NCBI RefSeq assembly: GCF_006974125.1
Contig: NZ_CP037858.1
Location: forward strand, 3,658,001 to 3,722,000
Direction: 5' to 3'
Origin: Stenotrophomonas maltophilia
GTDB lineage: Bacteria > Pseudomonadota > Gammaproteobacteria > Xanthomonadales > Xanthomonadaceae
Length of the DNA stretch: 64,000 nucleotides
Shown here: piece by piece, positions 8,717-17,714 of the stretch
How positions within the stretch are numbered: position 1 is the first letter of the stretch
How the letters are laid out: each line of letters starts with the position of its first letter
Program-made: the position numbers and the translations under genes
Notes under the pieces: generated by a model
What the model saw: the letters and a program-made list of their open reading frames with translations, nothing else
Databases searched by the model: none
What the model was told of the DNA's origin: nothing

Positions 8717-11116
8717 ATGGCTCCCGAACAATCCGCCCCGGCCCTGTTTGGCCCCGGCTGCGCCGCCGGCCTGGTGCTGGGGGCGCTGGCCTGCGTGCAG
8801 ATGCCGATGTTGCTGCCGCTGTGGCTGAGCGCGCCGATGGCAGTCGCCGGCGCCAGCGGCTGGCTGCTGCGCTGGCGCGGCCGTGCGTGGGCCGCGACCT
8901 TGCTCGGCCTGGCATGGGCAACACTGCACGGGCACTGGGTCCTGCACGGCCAGCTTGTGCCCGGCGCGCCGCCGCAGGATGTGCAGGTGCGGGGCCGGGT
9001 TGCCGACCTTCCGCAGCGTGGGCCGGGCTACACGCGTTTCGTGTTGCACGTCGAAGAGGCCGACGCGCTGCCAGCGCTGCGTGGCAAGCGCCTGCAGGTG
9101 ACCTGGAACGATCCGTGGCGCGGGCCTCCGCAACGTGGCCTGGGCGCTGGACGCCATGCGGTTCGCGCCGGGGCGTACTGGGAACTGTCGTTGCGCGTGC
9201 GGGCGCCGCGTTCACGGATCAATCCCGGTGGCTTCGATGGCGAACGCCACGCCGTGCTGCGGGGCATCTCCGGCAATGCCTCGGTGCGTGATCCGGCCAG
9301 CGCGCGCGAGTGGCTGCCGGCGCGGGGCCTGCAGGCCTGGCGGGAACGCAGCAGTGCCGCGATCGCCGTGCAGGTGGCACATCCTGCCGCACGGTTCGTG
9401 CAGGCGTTGGCACTGGGCGATACCCGTGGTCTGTCCGATGCCGACTGGGAACACCTGCGCGCGTTGGGCCTGACCCATCTGGTCGCCATTTCCGGTTTCC
9501 ACGTGGGCGTGGTCGCTGGCTTCGGCGTGCTGCTGTGCCGCCTGTCGTGGTGGCTGTGCCCGCTGCTGGGACGGTACTGGCCGCGGCCGCAGGCGGCCGC
9601 ATGGGGAGCGGCACTGGCCGCAGCCACCTATGCCGTAGCGGCCGGTGGTGCACTGCCGACGGTGCGCGCGGCGCTGATGATCGGGCTGGTCGCACTGGCC
9701 AGGGCCGGGCGTCGCCCGGTTGGTGCAGGGCAGGGGCTGGCGTTGGCCGCGATGGTGATGCTGTTGCCGGCGCCGCTGTCGGTGCTCTCGGCCGGGTTCT
9801 GGCTGAGCTTCGGTGGCGTGCTGTGGTTGCTCTGGTGCCTGCCGAGGACGGGGCCGGAGGGCATCGGTGGTGGGCTGCGCGGGTTCCTTGCCGCGCAGGG
9901 TGTTGCCAGCCTCGGCCTGCTGCCGCTGTGCGTTGCCTTGTTCGGCGGGACCGCGCGGTTGGGGCCGCTGGTCAATCTGCCGATCATCCCGTGGTGGACA
10001 ATGCTGGTTGTTCCGCTGTCGCTGCTCGGTACCGGCCTGCACGTGCTGCATGACGGCGCGGGGCGTTGGGCCTGGCGCGCCGCGGCCTGGCTGTTCGAGC
10101 TCAGCTGGGAGGCCCTGCAGCCGTTGGCGCTGCATCCGCAGGCGATGTGGTGGCTGGCCGAGGCGCCGCGCTGGGCGGTACCGGTGGCCTTGCTGGGGGT
10201 GTTCTGGTGGCTGCTGCCGCGCGGCGCCGGCGGTGGCCTCGCTGGCCTGCTGTTGTGCCTGCCACTGCTGTGGCAGGCCCGGCATGCCCCTGCCCAGGGC
10301 GAACTGGAGCTGCTGGTGCACGATGTCGGCCAGGGCACGGCGGTGCTGGTGCGCACGGCCCGGCACGCGCTCTGGTACGACGTTGGGCCACCGACCGGTG
10401 GTGACGGCAACGAGCGGATCCTGATTCCGGCGTTGCGTGCGCTCGGTCAGGGGCCGCCGCAGCAGGCGATGCTCAGCCATGACCACCTGGATCACACCGG
10501 CAGCCTGCCCGGCCTGCGCCGGCAGCTGGCCGGGCTGCAACTGCTGGCGCCGCCCGGCAGCGCCATCGCCGGGGCTGCCCCGTGCCAGCAGGGGACGCGC
10601 TGGCAGTGGGATGGGGTCGATTTCCAGGTCCTGCACCCCGCGCCGGGCAGCCGGCAAGCCGAAAACGAGGACAGCTGCGTGCTGCGCATTGCCAGCCGCC
10701 ACGGCGTGGTGCTGCTTCCCGGCGACATTGGTCGCCCGGCCGAGGCGGCGCTGCTGCAGGGGTATCCGCACGCGCTGAAGGCGGACGTGGTACTGGTGCC
10801 GCACCATGGCAGCGGCGGCAGCTCCAGTGCGCCGTGGGTCGCGGCGGTAGCACCGCGGCTGGCGGTGGTCTCTGCCGGGCACCGGAACCGCTTCGGCCAC
10901 CCGCGCCAGGAGGTGGTCCAGCGCTGGCAGGCGCAAGGCGCGGAAGTGCTGGCCACGGCCGACTCCGGGGCGATCCGCGTATGGCTTGGCGCACAAGGCC
11001 TGCAGCTGCGTGAACAGCGCATCCATGCATCCCGGTGGTGGGATGCCGCTGGGCGGGCGCGGTCGGCTGCTATCCTATCGCCGATCGAACAAGCGGCCGT
11101 TGGGCCGGAGGGTTGA
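8717..11116 (+). CDS. comEC: ComEC/Rec2 family DNA-uptake channel
   Basis: This polytopic protein (799 aa) moves single-stranded DNA across the inner membrane in natural transformation. The N-terminal OB-like DUF4131 region covers about residues 1-190, the Competence domain with many membrane helices about 210-500 (LTHLVAISGFHVGV is the characteristic entry), and a metallo-beta-lactamase-like domain follows from about 525. That domain retains the metal motif SHDHLDH (about 586-592), DVGQGTA and a later PHHGSGGS, so it may be a nuclease. It starts the long co-directional block that continues into exbB 3 bp after its stop. Confidence 0.93.
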   Translation: MAPEQSAPALFGPGCAAGLVLGALACVQMPMLLPLWLSAPMAVAGASGWLLRWRGRAWAATLLGLAWATLHGHWVLHGQLVPGAPPQDVQVRGRVADLPQRGPGYTRFVLHVEEADALPALRGKRLQVTWNDPWRGPPQRGLGAGRHAVRAGAYWELSLRVRAPRSRINPGGFDGERHAVLRGISGNASVRDPASAREWLPARGLQAWRERSSAAIAVQVAHPAARFVQALALGDTRGLSDADWEHLRALGLTHLVAISGFHVGVVAGFGVLLCRLSWWLCPLLGRYWPRPQAAAWGAALAAATYAVAAGGALPTVRAALMIGLVALARAGRRPVGAGQGLALAAMVMLLPAPLSVLSAGFWLSFGGVLWLLWCLPRTGPEGIGGGLRGFLAAQGVASLGLLPLCVALFGGTARLGPLVNLPIIPWWTMLVVPLSLLGTGLHVLHDGAGRWAWRAAAWLFELSWEALQPLALHPQAMWWLAEAPRWAVPVALLGVFWWLLPRGAGGGLAGLLLCLPLLWQARHAPAQGELELLVHDVGQGTAVLVRTARHALWYDVGPPTGGDGNERILIPALRALGQGPPQQAMLSHDHLDHTGSLPGLRRQLAGLQLLAPPGSAIAGAAPCQQGTRWQWDGVDFQVLHPAPGSRQAENEDSCVLRIASRHGVVLLPGDIGRPAEAALLQGYPHALKADVVLVPHHGSGGSSSAPWVAAVAPRLAVVSAGHRNRFGHPRQEVVQRWQAQGAEVLATADSGAIRVWLGAQGLQLREQRIHASRWWDAAGRARSAAILSPIEQAAVGPEG

Positions 11117-11119
11117 AAC

Positions 11120-11782
11120 GTGTGGGAACTGGTCAAGGCCGGTGGCTGGCCGATGGTGCCGCTGCTGCTGTTGGGCGTACTGGCTTTGGCGATCATCCTG
11201 GAGCGTTTCTGGTCCCTTCGGCGGACTGAAGTGCTGCCGCCCGGCCTCGGCCAGGAAGTGCGCAACTGGGCCGCTCGCGGCAAGCTCGACCCGGCCCACC
11301 TGCAGACCCTGCGGGCGAATTCGCCGCTGGGCGCGCTGCTGGCTGCCGCACTGGAAGCCCGCAATCGCCCGCGCGACCAGATCCGCGAGCGCATCGAAGA
11401 CACCGGCCGCCACCTGGTGCACCGCATGGAGCGTTTCCTGAACGCACTGGGCACCATTGCCTCGGCCGGCCCGCTGCTGGGCCTGCTCGGCACGGTGATC
11501 GGCATGATCCAGATGTTCCTGGGCATCCTCGACCACGGCGTGGGCGACGTGAACCAGCTGGCTGGCGGCATCGGCAAGGCGCTGGTGTGCACGGCCACCG
11601 GCATGATCGTGGCGATCCCGGCGCTGATGTTCCATCGCTACTTCAAGGGCCGCATCCACGGCTACGTGGTGGAGATGGAGCAGGAAGCCAGCGCCCTGCT
11701 GGATACGCTCGATGGCCGCCCCGGGGTGATGAACCCGGCCCCGGCCGCGCGCCAGGCCGGCGCCGCCACGGCGAAGGCCTGA
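11120..11782 (+). CDS. exbB: MotA/TolQ/ExbB proton channel family protein
   Basis: GTG start at 11120 with GGAGG 8 bases upstream. The 220-residue product has membrane helices near 10-27, 112-135 and 155-178 and the signature GPLLGLLGTVIGMIQMF. ExbB forms the pentameric stator of the Ton system and couples proton flow to outer-membrane transport. ExbD follows after 3 bp. No tonB is adjacent. In xanthomonads this exbB-exbD pair upstream of msbA is a separate copy, and its partner is not settled. Confidence 0.92.
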   Translation: MWELVKAGGWPMVPLLLLGVLALAIILERFWSLRRTEVLPPGLGQEVRNWAARGKLDPAHLQTLRANSPLGALLAAALEARNRPRDQIRERIEDTGRHLVHRMERFLNALGTIASAGPLLGLLGTVIGMIQMFLGILDHGVGDVNQLAGGIGKALVCTATGMIVAIPALMFHRYFKGRIHGYVVEMEQEASALLDTLDGRPGVMNPAPAARQAGAATAKA

Positions 11783-11785
11783 TCG

Positions 11786-12208
11786 ATGCGTATCGGCAAC
11801 GACCGATCCCAGGATGAGCCGCATATCGACCTGGTGCCGCTGATCGACGTCATCCTGGTGCTGATCATCTTCTTCGTGGTCACCACCACCTTCGACGCGC
11901 GTTCTACGCTGCAGGTGCAGCTGCCGACCGCAAGCCAGCAGCAGACCAACGAGCCGCCACGCTCGCTCAGCGTGCTGATCAACGCCGAAGGCCGTTACTT
12001 CATCAATGACCAGGAAGTGCTGCGCAGCGACGTCGAGTCGGTCAAGCAGACCATCGCCGCCGTGGCCGGCAGCGATCGCGAGCAGACCGTGCTGCTGCGC
12101 GCCGACGCGCGCACTCCCTACCAGGCCGTGGTGACCGCGCAGGATGCGCTGGGTCAGCTCGGTTTCCGCCGTATTGCCATTGCAACAGCACCCGAGGTGC
12201 GTCCATGA
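11786..12208 (+). CDS. exbD: ExbD/TolR family biopolymer transport protein
   Basis: 140 residues with a single membrane helix. Asp21 in LVPLIDVILVLIIFF is the essential proton-relay aspartate. The periplasmic domain (45-140) has the ExbD fold, including INAEGRYFINDQ and LRADARTPYQAVV. It partners with ExbB encoded 3 bp upstream. The stop overlaps the msbA start (12205-12208), so translation is probably coupled with lipid A export. Confidence 0.93.
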   Translation: MRIGNDRSQDEPHIDLVPLIDVILVLIIFFVVTTTFDARSTLQVQLPTASQQQTNEPPRSLSVLINAEGRYFINDQEVLRSDVESVKQTIAAVAGSDREQTVLLRADARTPYQAVVTAQDALGQLGFRRIAIATAPEVRP

Positions 12209-13953
12209 GTTCCAATCACGCGCCGGTGTGGCCGATCTACAAACGTCTGCTGGGGTACACCCGCGCCTACTGGGTGTTCATGGTGGCCGCGGTCATCGCC
12301 ATGGTGGTCGAAGCCCTGGCGGGCTACCACTTCACCAAGTTGATGGAGCCGCTGGTCAACCGTGGTTTCGTCAACCCGGAACCGCGCATGGCGGTGATCC
12401 TGCCGCTGACCATCCTCGGCCTGTTCCTGATGCGCAGCCTCGCCACCTGGGTGAGCGACTACGCGCTGGCCAAGACCGGCCGCAGCGTGGTGCGTGACCT
12501 GCGCGAACAGGTGCTGGCCAAGTACCTGCACCTGCCGTCCTCGCACTTCGATACCGAAGCGACGCCGGTGATGGTCAGCCGCCTGAACTTCGACACCGAG
12601 CAGGTCACCCAGGCCAGCGCCGACGCACTCAAGACCGTGGTGGCCGACACTCTGACCATCATCGCCATGCTGGCGGTAATGCTGCAGATGAGCGTGAAGG
12701 TCACCGTGGCCATGCTGGTGGTGGTGCCGCTGATCGGCGTGATCGTGTCCTACGTGGGCAAGCGCTACCGCCGCATCAGCCGCGGTATCCAGGACGGCAT
12801 GGGTTCGATGGCGCAGACCGCCGAACAGTCGCTGGCGGCGCAGCAGGAAGTGAAGGTGCACGGCACCCAGCAGCATGAGATCTCGCGCTACTCGCGCCTG
12901 GCCAACCGCATGCTGTCGCTGAACATGAAGGTGGAAGTCACCCGTGCGGCGGCGTCCAGCGTGGTGCAGTTCCTGGCCGCACTGGCGCTGGCGGTGATCG
13001 TCTGGGTATCGACCCGCGAAGCGCTGGCCGGTCGCCTCAACGCCGGCCAGTTCATGGGCCTGATGACCTCGATGATGGCCATCATTCCTTCGCTGCGCCG
13101 CCTGACCAGCGTGCAGACCTCGATCTCGCGCGGTGTGGCCGCCGCAGAGCGCCTGTTCGGCATCCTCGACATGCAGGTCGAGCGTGACGAGGGCCGCAAC
13201 AGCGTGCAGCGCGTGCGCGGCGAGCTGGCCTTCGACCACGTCATGCTGCGCTACCGCGAGGACAGCGGCATTGCCCTGGACGACATCAGTTTCGTGGCGA
13301 AGCCGGGCACGGTCACCGCCATCGTGGGTCGTTCCGGCAGTGGCAAGACCAGCCTGATCCGGCTGGTGCCGCGCTTCTACGAGCCCAGCGGTGGTGTCAT
13401 CACCCTCGATGGCGTCGCGCTGGATGACTATCCGTTGGCCGACCTGCGTCGCCAGGTGGCGATGGTCGGGCAGAAGGTCATGCTGTTCGATGACACCATC
13501 GCGGCCAACATCGCCTATGGCATGGAAGCGAGCGAGGAGCAGATCCGTGCGGCGGCCGAAGCGGCCAATGCGTGGGAGTTCATCGCGCGCATGCCGCAGC
13601 AGCTGCAGACCCCGGTCGGCGAGAACGGTGCACTGCTGTCCGGCGGCCAGCGCCAGCGCCTGGCGATCGCCCGCGCGATCCTGCGTGACGCGCCGATCCT
13701 GATCCTCGACGAAGCCACTGCCGCGCTGGACAACGAGTCCGAGCGACTGGTGCAGGATGCGCTGCAGCGCCTGATGCCCGAACGCACCACGCTGGTCATC
13801 GCGCACCGCCTGTCGACCATCGAGCATGCCGACCTGGTGCTGGTGATGGACCACGGCCGCATCGTTGAGCGGGGTACCCACAAGGAGCTGCTTGCCATGG
13901 GTGGCCTGTACCAGCATCTGCACAGCATGCAGTTCCGCGAAAGGCAGGACTGA
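12205..13953 (+). CDS. msbA: Lipid A export ATP-binding/permease protein MsbA
   Basis: This 582-residue half-transporter flips lipid A-core across the inner membrane. Six membrane helices occupy about residues 20-320. The nucleotide-binding domain has Walker A GRSGSGKT (375-382), signature LSGGQRQR (478-485), Walker B LILDEAT (about 500) and an H-loop His in VIAHRLST. It sits between exbD (4-bp overlap) and lpxK (1-bp overlap), an order that fits its role in lipopolysaccharide assembly. Confidence 0.97.
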   Translation: MSSNHAPVWPIYKRLLGYTRAYWVFMVAAVIAMVVEALAGYHFTKLMEPLVNRGFVNPEPRMAVILPLTILGLFLMRSLATWVSDYALAKTGRSVVRDLREQVLAKYLHLPSSHFDTEATPVMVSRLNFDTEQVTQASADALKTVVADTLTIIAMLAVMLQMSVKVTVAMLVVVPLIGVIVSYVGKRYRRISRGIQDGMGSMAQTAEQSLAAQQEVKVHGTQQHEISRYSRLANRMLSLNMKVEVTRAAASSVVQFLAALALAVIVWVSTREALAGRLNAGQFMGLMTSMMAIIPSLRRLTSVQTSISRGVAAAERLFGILDMQVERDEGRNSVQRVRGELAFDHVMLRYREDSGIALDDISFVAKPGTVTAIVGRSGSGKTSLIRLVPRFYEPSGGVITLDGVALDDYPLADLRRQVAMVGQKVMLFDDTIAANIAYGMEASEEQIRAAAEAANAWEFIARMPQQLQTPVGENGALLSGGQRQRLAIARAILRDAPILILDEATAALDNESERLVQDALQRLMPERTTLVIAHRLSTIEHADLVLVMDHGRIVERGTHKELLAMGGLYQHLHSMQFRERQD

Positions 13954-14972
13954 TGGCTGGCAAGGGTACCCAGACCCCGCCGTACTGGTACGACGGCAGC
14001 CCGGTTCCGTGGGCGATGCGCCTGCTGGCGCCGCTGTATGCTGGCGTCACCGCGCTGCGCCGCCGCGCTTATCGGCGGGGATGGCGCAAGCGCTACGCGC
14101 TGCCGGTGCCGGTCATCGTGGTTGGTAACATCACCGCCGGCGGCACCGGCAAGACGCCGCTGACCATCGCCCTGGTCGAGCGCCTGCGTGCGGCCGGCTG
14201 GAAGCCGGGCGTCGCGAGCCGTGGCTATGGCCGCGAAGACGCCGACAAGCCGCTGTGGGTGCAGGCCGACACGCCGACCGCCAAGGGCGGTGACGAACCG
14301 GTGCTGATCGCCTGGAAGACCGGCGTGCCGGTGCGCGTGGACCGTGACCGGGTCGCCGCAGGCAAGGCACTGATCCAGGCGGGCTGCGATGTGATCGTCT
14401 GCGATGACGGCCTGCAGCACTACCGGCTGGCGCGCGACATCGAGATCGAAGTGGTCGATGCCCAGCGTCGCTACGGCAACGGCCGGATGATTCCTGCCGG
14501 ACCGCTGCGCGAGCCGATCAGCCGTGCTGGCGAATGCGATTTCCGTGTGGTCAACCTGGGCCAGGCCGATGAGGAAACCGCGGCCCAGGCCTGCGGTTTC
14601 GGCCAGTGGCCGATGGCCCTGCACATCGACAGCGCGCAGCCGCTGGCCGGTGGCCGCGCGCGCCCGTTGTCGTACTTCAAGGGCCAGCGTGTTCACGCGG
14701 TGGCCGGCATCGCCCATCCACAGCGCTTCTTCGACATGCTGCGCGCGCGTGGCATCGGCGTGGTGCCGCATGCCTTCGCCGACCACCAGGTCTACCAGCC
14801 GCAGGACCTGTCCTTCGGCAGCCAGCTGCCGGTGCTGATGACCGAGAAGGATGCGGTGAAATGCCGCGCATTCGGCAACGATTGGCATTACGCGGTGCCG
14901 TTGCGTGCCGAGCTGCCTGCCGCGTTCTGGGTGGCGCTGACTGACCGCCTGGACAAGCTGCGACCGAACTGA
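13953..14972 (+). CDS. lpxK: Tetraacyldisaccharide 4'-kinase
   Basis: LpxK phosphorylates the 4' position of the tetraacyldisaccharide-1-phosphate to give lipid IVA at the inner membrane. The 339-residue length is normal. An N-terminal membrane-association region precedes the P-loop [12 protein letters not shown] (about 58-70). Later motifs include [13 protein letters not shown] and the C-terminal [12 protein letters not shown] and MTEKDAVKC. Its ATG overlaps the last base of the msbA stop, so the two are translationally linked. Confidence 0.97.
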   Translation: MAGKGTQTPPYWYDGSPVPWAMRLLAPLYAGVTALRRRAYRRGWRKRYALPVPVIVVGNITAGGTGKTPLTIALVERLRAAGWKPGVASRGYGREDADKPLWVQADTPTAKGGDEPVLIAWKTGVPVRVDRDRVAAGKALIQAGCDVIVCDDGLQHYRLARDIEIEVVDAQRRYGNGRMIPAGPLREPISRAGECDFRVVNLGQADEETAAQACGFGQWPMALHIDSAQPLAGGRARPLSYFKGQRVHAVAGIAHPQRFFDMLRARGIGVVPHAFADHQVYQPQDLSFGSQLPVLMTEKDAVKCRAFGNDWHYAVPLRAELPAAFWVALTDRLDKLRPN

Positions 14973-15046
14973 GTGGCGCGGTGGCGCTTGCATTCACGCG
15001 CCACCGGCCGCATCCCCGTTGTAACGAGCCTGCCGAGTATCGCCCC

Positions 15047-15820
15047 ATGACTGAATTCGTTGTCGCCATCCCGGCCCGCTATGCCGCCTCGCGGCTGCCG
15101 GGCAAGCCGCTGCGTCTGCTGGGTGGTGAGCCGCTGGTGCTGCACGTGGCGCGCCGCGCGCTGCAGGCAGGCGCTGGCGAGGTATGGGTCGCTACCGACG
15201 ATCAACGCATTGCCGACGCGCTGTCCGGGCTGGCCGAGGTGAAGGTAGCGATGACCGCCACATCGCATGCGTCCGGTACCGATCGCCTGGCCGAATGTGC
15301 GCGTATCGCCGGCTGGGCGGACGACACTGTGGTGGTCAACCTGCAGGGGGACGAACCGTTCGCGCCTGCGGCCGGCATCCGTGCGGTGGCCGAAGCGCTG
15401 GTCGGCGGCAACGCGCCCATGTCGACCCTGGCCACCTCCGTCGAGGACGCGCAGACGCTGTTCGACCCGAACGTGGTCAAGCTGGTGCGCAACGTGCGCA
15501 ACGAGGCGATGTACTTCAGCCGCGCACCGATCGCCTGGCACCGCGATGGTTTCGCGCGCAGCCGCGACACGCTGCCGGAAGGGCATGCCTGGCTGCGCCA
15601 CATCGGCATCTACGGCTACCGCGCCGGTTTCCTGCAGCAGTTCGCGGCGATGCCCCCGGGCCAGCTGGAGCAGGTCGAATCGCTGGAGCAGCTGCGCGTG
15701 CTGGAAGCGGGCCATCCGATCAGTGTGGCGATCTCGCCGGAACCGTTCCCGCCCGGCATCGACACGCCCGAAGATCTGGAACGCGCTGAAGCGCTGCTGC
15801 AGGCGCTGGCCGCGCGATGA
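15047..15820 (+). CDS. kdsB: 3-deoxy-manno-octulosonate cytidylyltransferase
   Basis: KdsB activates Kdo as CMP-Kdo for the inner core of lipopolysaccharide. The 257-residue protein starts [20 protein letters not shown], the nucleotide-binding start of the family, and contains [10 protein letters not shown] (metal/CTP binding) and a [10 protein letters not shown] segment. ATG 15047 was chosen because the conserved N-terminus begins there, although the frame is open from 14981. It overlaps the following phosphatase gene by 4 bp. Confidence 0.97.
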   Translation: MTEFVVAIPARYAASRLPGKPLRLLGGEPLVLHVARRALQAGAGEVWVATDDQRIADALSGLAEVKVAMTATSHASGTDRLAECARIAGWADDTVVVNLQGDEPFAPAAGIRAVAEALVGGNAPMSTLATSVEDAQTLFDPNVVKLVRNVRNEAMYFSRAPIAWHRDGFARSRDTLPEGHAWLRHIGIYGYRAGFLQQFAAMPPGQLEQVESLEQLRVLEAGHPISVAISPEPFPPGIDTPEDLERAEALLQALAAR

Positions 15821-16305
15821 GGCTGCTGGTCGTCTGCCTCGGCAACATCTGCCGTTCGCCGATGGCCGAGGGTGCGCTCCGCGCACGCCTGGACGCTTCG
15901 CCGCTGGCGGGGCGGGTGCAGGTGGATTCGGCCGGCACCGGCGACTGGCATGTCGGCGAGCCACCGGACCGGCGCGCGATCGCCTGTGCGGCCGGGCATG
16001 GCGTGGACATCGGCGGCCTGCGTGCGCGCCAGCTGCAAGCCGCTGATTTCGACCGCTTCGACTGGATCCTGTGCGCCGACGAGGCGAACCTGCGGGACGC
16101 CGGCCGCCTGGCCACGCCTGCCCAGCGTGAGCGGCTGGCGCTGTATCTGCCCTGGTCAGGCGGGGAGGGGCGGGTGGCGATCCCCGATCCCTATACCGGC
16201 GGCAGCGATCACTTCGAGCAGGTCTGGACGCTGGTCGACAATGCTGCAAAACGTGCAGTGGCACGACTGTTGCATGACGCCGACTCCGGCATAATCGGGC
16301 CATGA
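15817..16305 (+). CDS. Low-molecular-weight protein tyrosine phosphatase
   Basis: The 162-residue protein carries the P-loop CLGNICRS (Cys7 nucleophile, Arg13) near the N-terminus and the general-acid loop IPDPYTGG later. Such phosphatases either dephosphorylate BY-kinases of exopolysaccharide export or small substrates. No BY-kinase gene is adjacent, so the substrate is open. It is coupled to kdsB and to the next gene by 4-bp ATGA overlaps. Confidence 0.93.
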   Translation: MRLLVVCLGNICRSPMAEGALRARLDASPLAGRVQVDSAGTGDWHVGEPPDRRAIACAAGHGVDIGGLRARQLQAADFDRFDWILCADEANLRDAGRLATPAQRERLALYLPWSGGEGRVAIPDPYTGGSDHFEQVWTLVDNAAKRAVARLLHDADSGIIGP

Positions 16306-17714
16306 ACGTCCAGCCCGTCCCGGACCTGCCCGAGTTCGCCACCTGGCTCAACGCCGCCCCCTGCACCCTGACCGAACTGCGCGGTCGGCCGGTGGCGCTG
16401 TTGTTCGTCAACGCCGCCTCTGCCTGGAGCGCGCAGCGCCTGGCCGAATTCGGTCAATGGCTGTCGCGTCACCCCGGCATGCTGCAACCGCTGGTGTTGC
16501 AGGTACCCCGTTTCGATTTCGAGCGTGACGCCGGCGCCGCACTGAAACTGCTGCGTCGCCAAGGGCTGTCAATGCCGGTCCTGCTCGATGCCGACTGGGA
16601 TGGTTGGCGTCGCTTCGGCGTCACATCATGGCCGACCGTGGTGCTGCTGGATGCGCAGGGGCGCGAACAGCAACGGCTGGTCGGGCTGGGTGCTCCGGGA
16701 GACCTTGAGCGCGCGTTGAATGCGCTGTGCCACGGCGCGCCGTCGGCACCGCCGCGCGGCGGTACCGAGCTGCACCCGGAGCCGCGGCAGGCACTGCGTT
16801 TTCCGCTGGGCCTGGCGGTCAGCACCGAACGCCTGTACATCGCCGACAGTGGCCATCACCGCATCCTCGAATGCAGCCACGGCGGGCGCATCCTGCGCCA
16901 GTTCGGGTTGGGGACGGCCGATTTCATGGACGGCAACCTCGCCGAAGCGGCGTTCCATCGTCCGCAGGCGCTGGTGCTGGAGCGCGACGCGCTGTACGTG
17001 GCCGACACCGGCAACCATGCTGTGCGCCGCATCAACCTGCTGACCGGCATCGTCGACACGCTGTGCGGCAATGGCCGCCCCGGCGCGCCGGTGGAGGGCC
17101 CGGTAGCGCAGGCGCGGCAGGTCTCGCTGGACCACCCGGTCGGTCTGGCCATCGCCGATAACCAGCTGCACATCGCCATGGCCGGCGACAACCGCATCTG
17201 GAGCTACCACCTCGGGCAGCGCAGCCTGCAATGGCGCGCCGGCAGCGGTGCCATCGACGAGCGTGATGGCAGCGGCCATCTGGCTGCGTTCGCGCAGCCG
17301 ACCGCACTGGCCGTGGTGCAGCAGGTGCTGTACGTGGCCGATGCGCTGGGCTCCTCGATCCGTGCACTGCAGCTGCGTGGGGATCTGGTGCAGACGCTGG
17401 TCGGGCAGGGCCCCTGGCGTTTCGGCGATGAAGATGGCCCGCGCGCGCAGGCCAGCCTGCAGTTCCCACAGGCGATCGCGCTGAGTCCGGATGCGCCGCT
17501 GCTGTGGATTGCCGATACCGGTAATGGCCGCCTGCGCACGCTGCGCCTGGGCGGTGGCGAGCTGACGACCCAGCCGCTGCCGCGCCGCCTGCATGGCCCG
17601 GCCGGACTGGCCGTGGGTGCCGGTGCGGTGTGGATCGCCGAGACCGACGCCCACACCGTGCTGCGATTCGACCCCGAAAGCGGCGTGCTCAGCGAAGTGC
17701 CGATCAGCGAATGA
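16302..17714 (+). CDS. Thioredoxin-fold/NHL-repeat protein lacking redox cysteines
   Basis: The 470-residue protein has an N-terminal thioredoxin-like domain (1-145) and a C-terminal six-bladed NHL propeller (about 160-465), seen as repeated LYIADSGHHRI, LYVADTGNHAV and LWIADTGNGRL units. The organisation matches the NHLRC2-like family. Where NHLRC2 and thioredoxins have a Cys pair, this protein has NAASAWSAQ, so it is probably not a redox enzyme. There is no signal peptide. It overlaps the phosphatase gene upstream and uvrC downstream by 4 bp each. Role unknown. Confidence 0.85.
   Translation: MNVQPVPDLPEFATWLNAAPCTLTELRGRPVALLFVNAASAWSAQRLAEFGQWLSRHPGMLQPLVLQVPRFDFERDAGAALKLLRRQGLSMPVLLDADWDGWRRFGVTSWPTVVLLDAQGREQQRLVGLGAPGDLERALNALCHGAPSAPPRGGTELHPEPRQALRFPLGLAVSTERLYIADSGHHRILECSHGGRILRQFGLGTADFMDGNLAEAAFHRPQALVLERDALYVADTGNHAVRRINLLTGIVDTLCGNGRPGAPVEGPVAQARQVSLDHPVGLAIADNQLHIAMAGDNRIWSYHLGQRSLQWRAGSGAIDERDGSGHLAAFAQPTALAVVQQVLYVADALGSSIRALQLRGDLVQTLVGQGPWRFGDEDGPRAQASLQFPQAIALSPDAPLLWIADTGNGRLRTLRLGGGELTTQPLPRRLHGPAGLAVGAGAVWIAETDAHTVLRFDPESGVLSEVPISE

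Noticed and set aside
9212..11026. Minus-strand frame opposite comEC
   Set aside because: Low-complexity Gln/Arg/Pro-rich translation, antisense to a clear comEC.
12154..13923. Minus-strand frame opposite msbA
   Set aside because: His/Asp-rich antisense shadow; all ABC motifs are on the plus strand.
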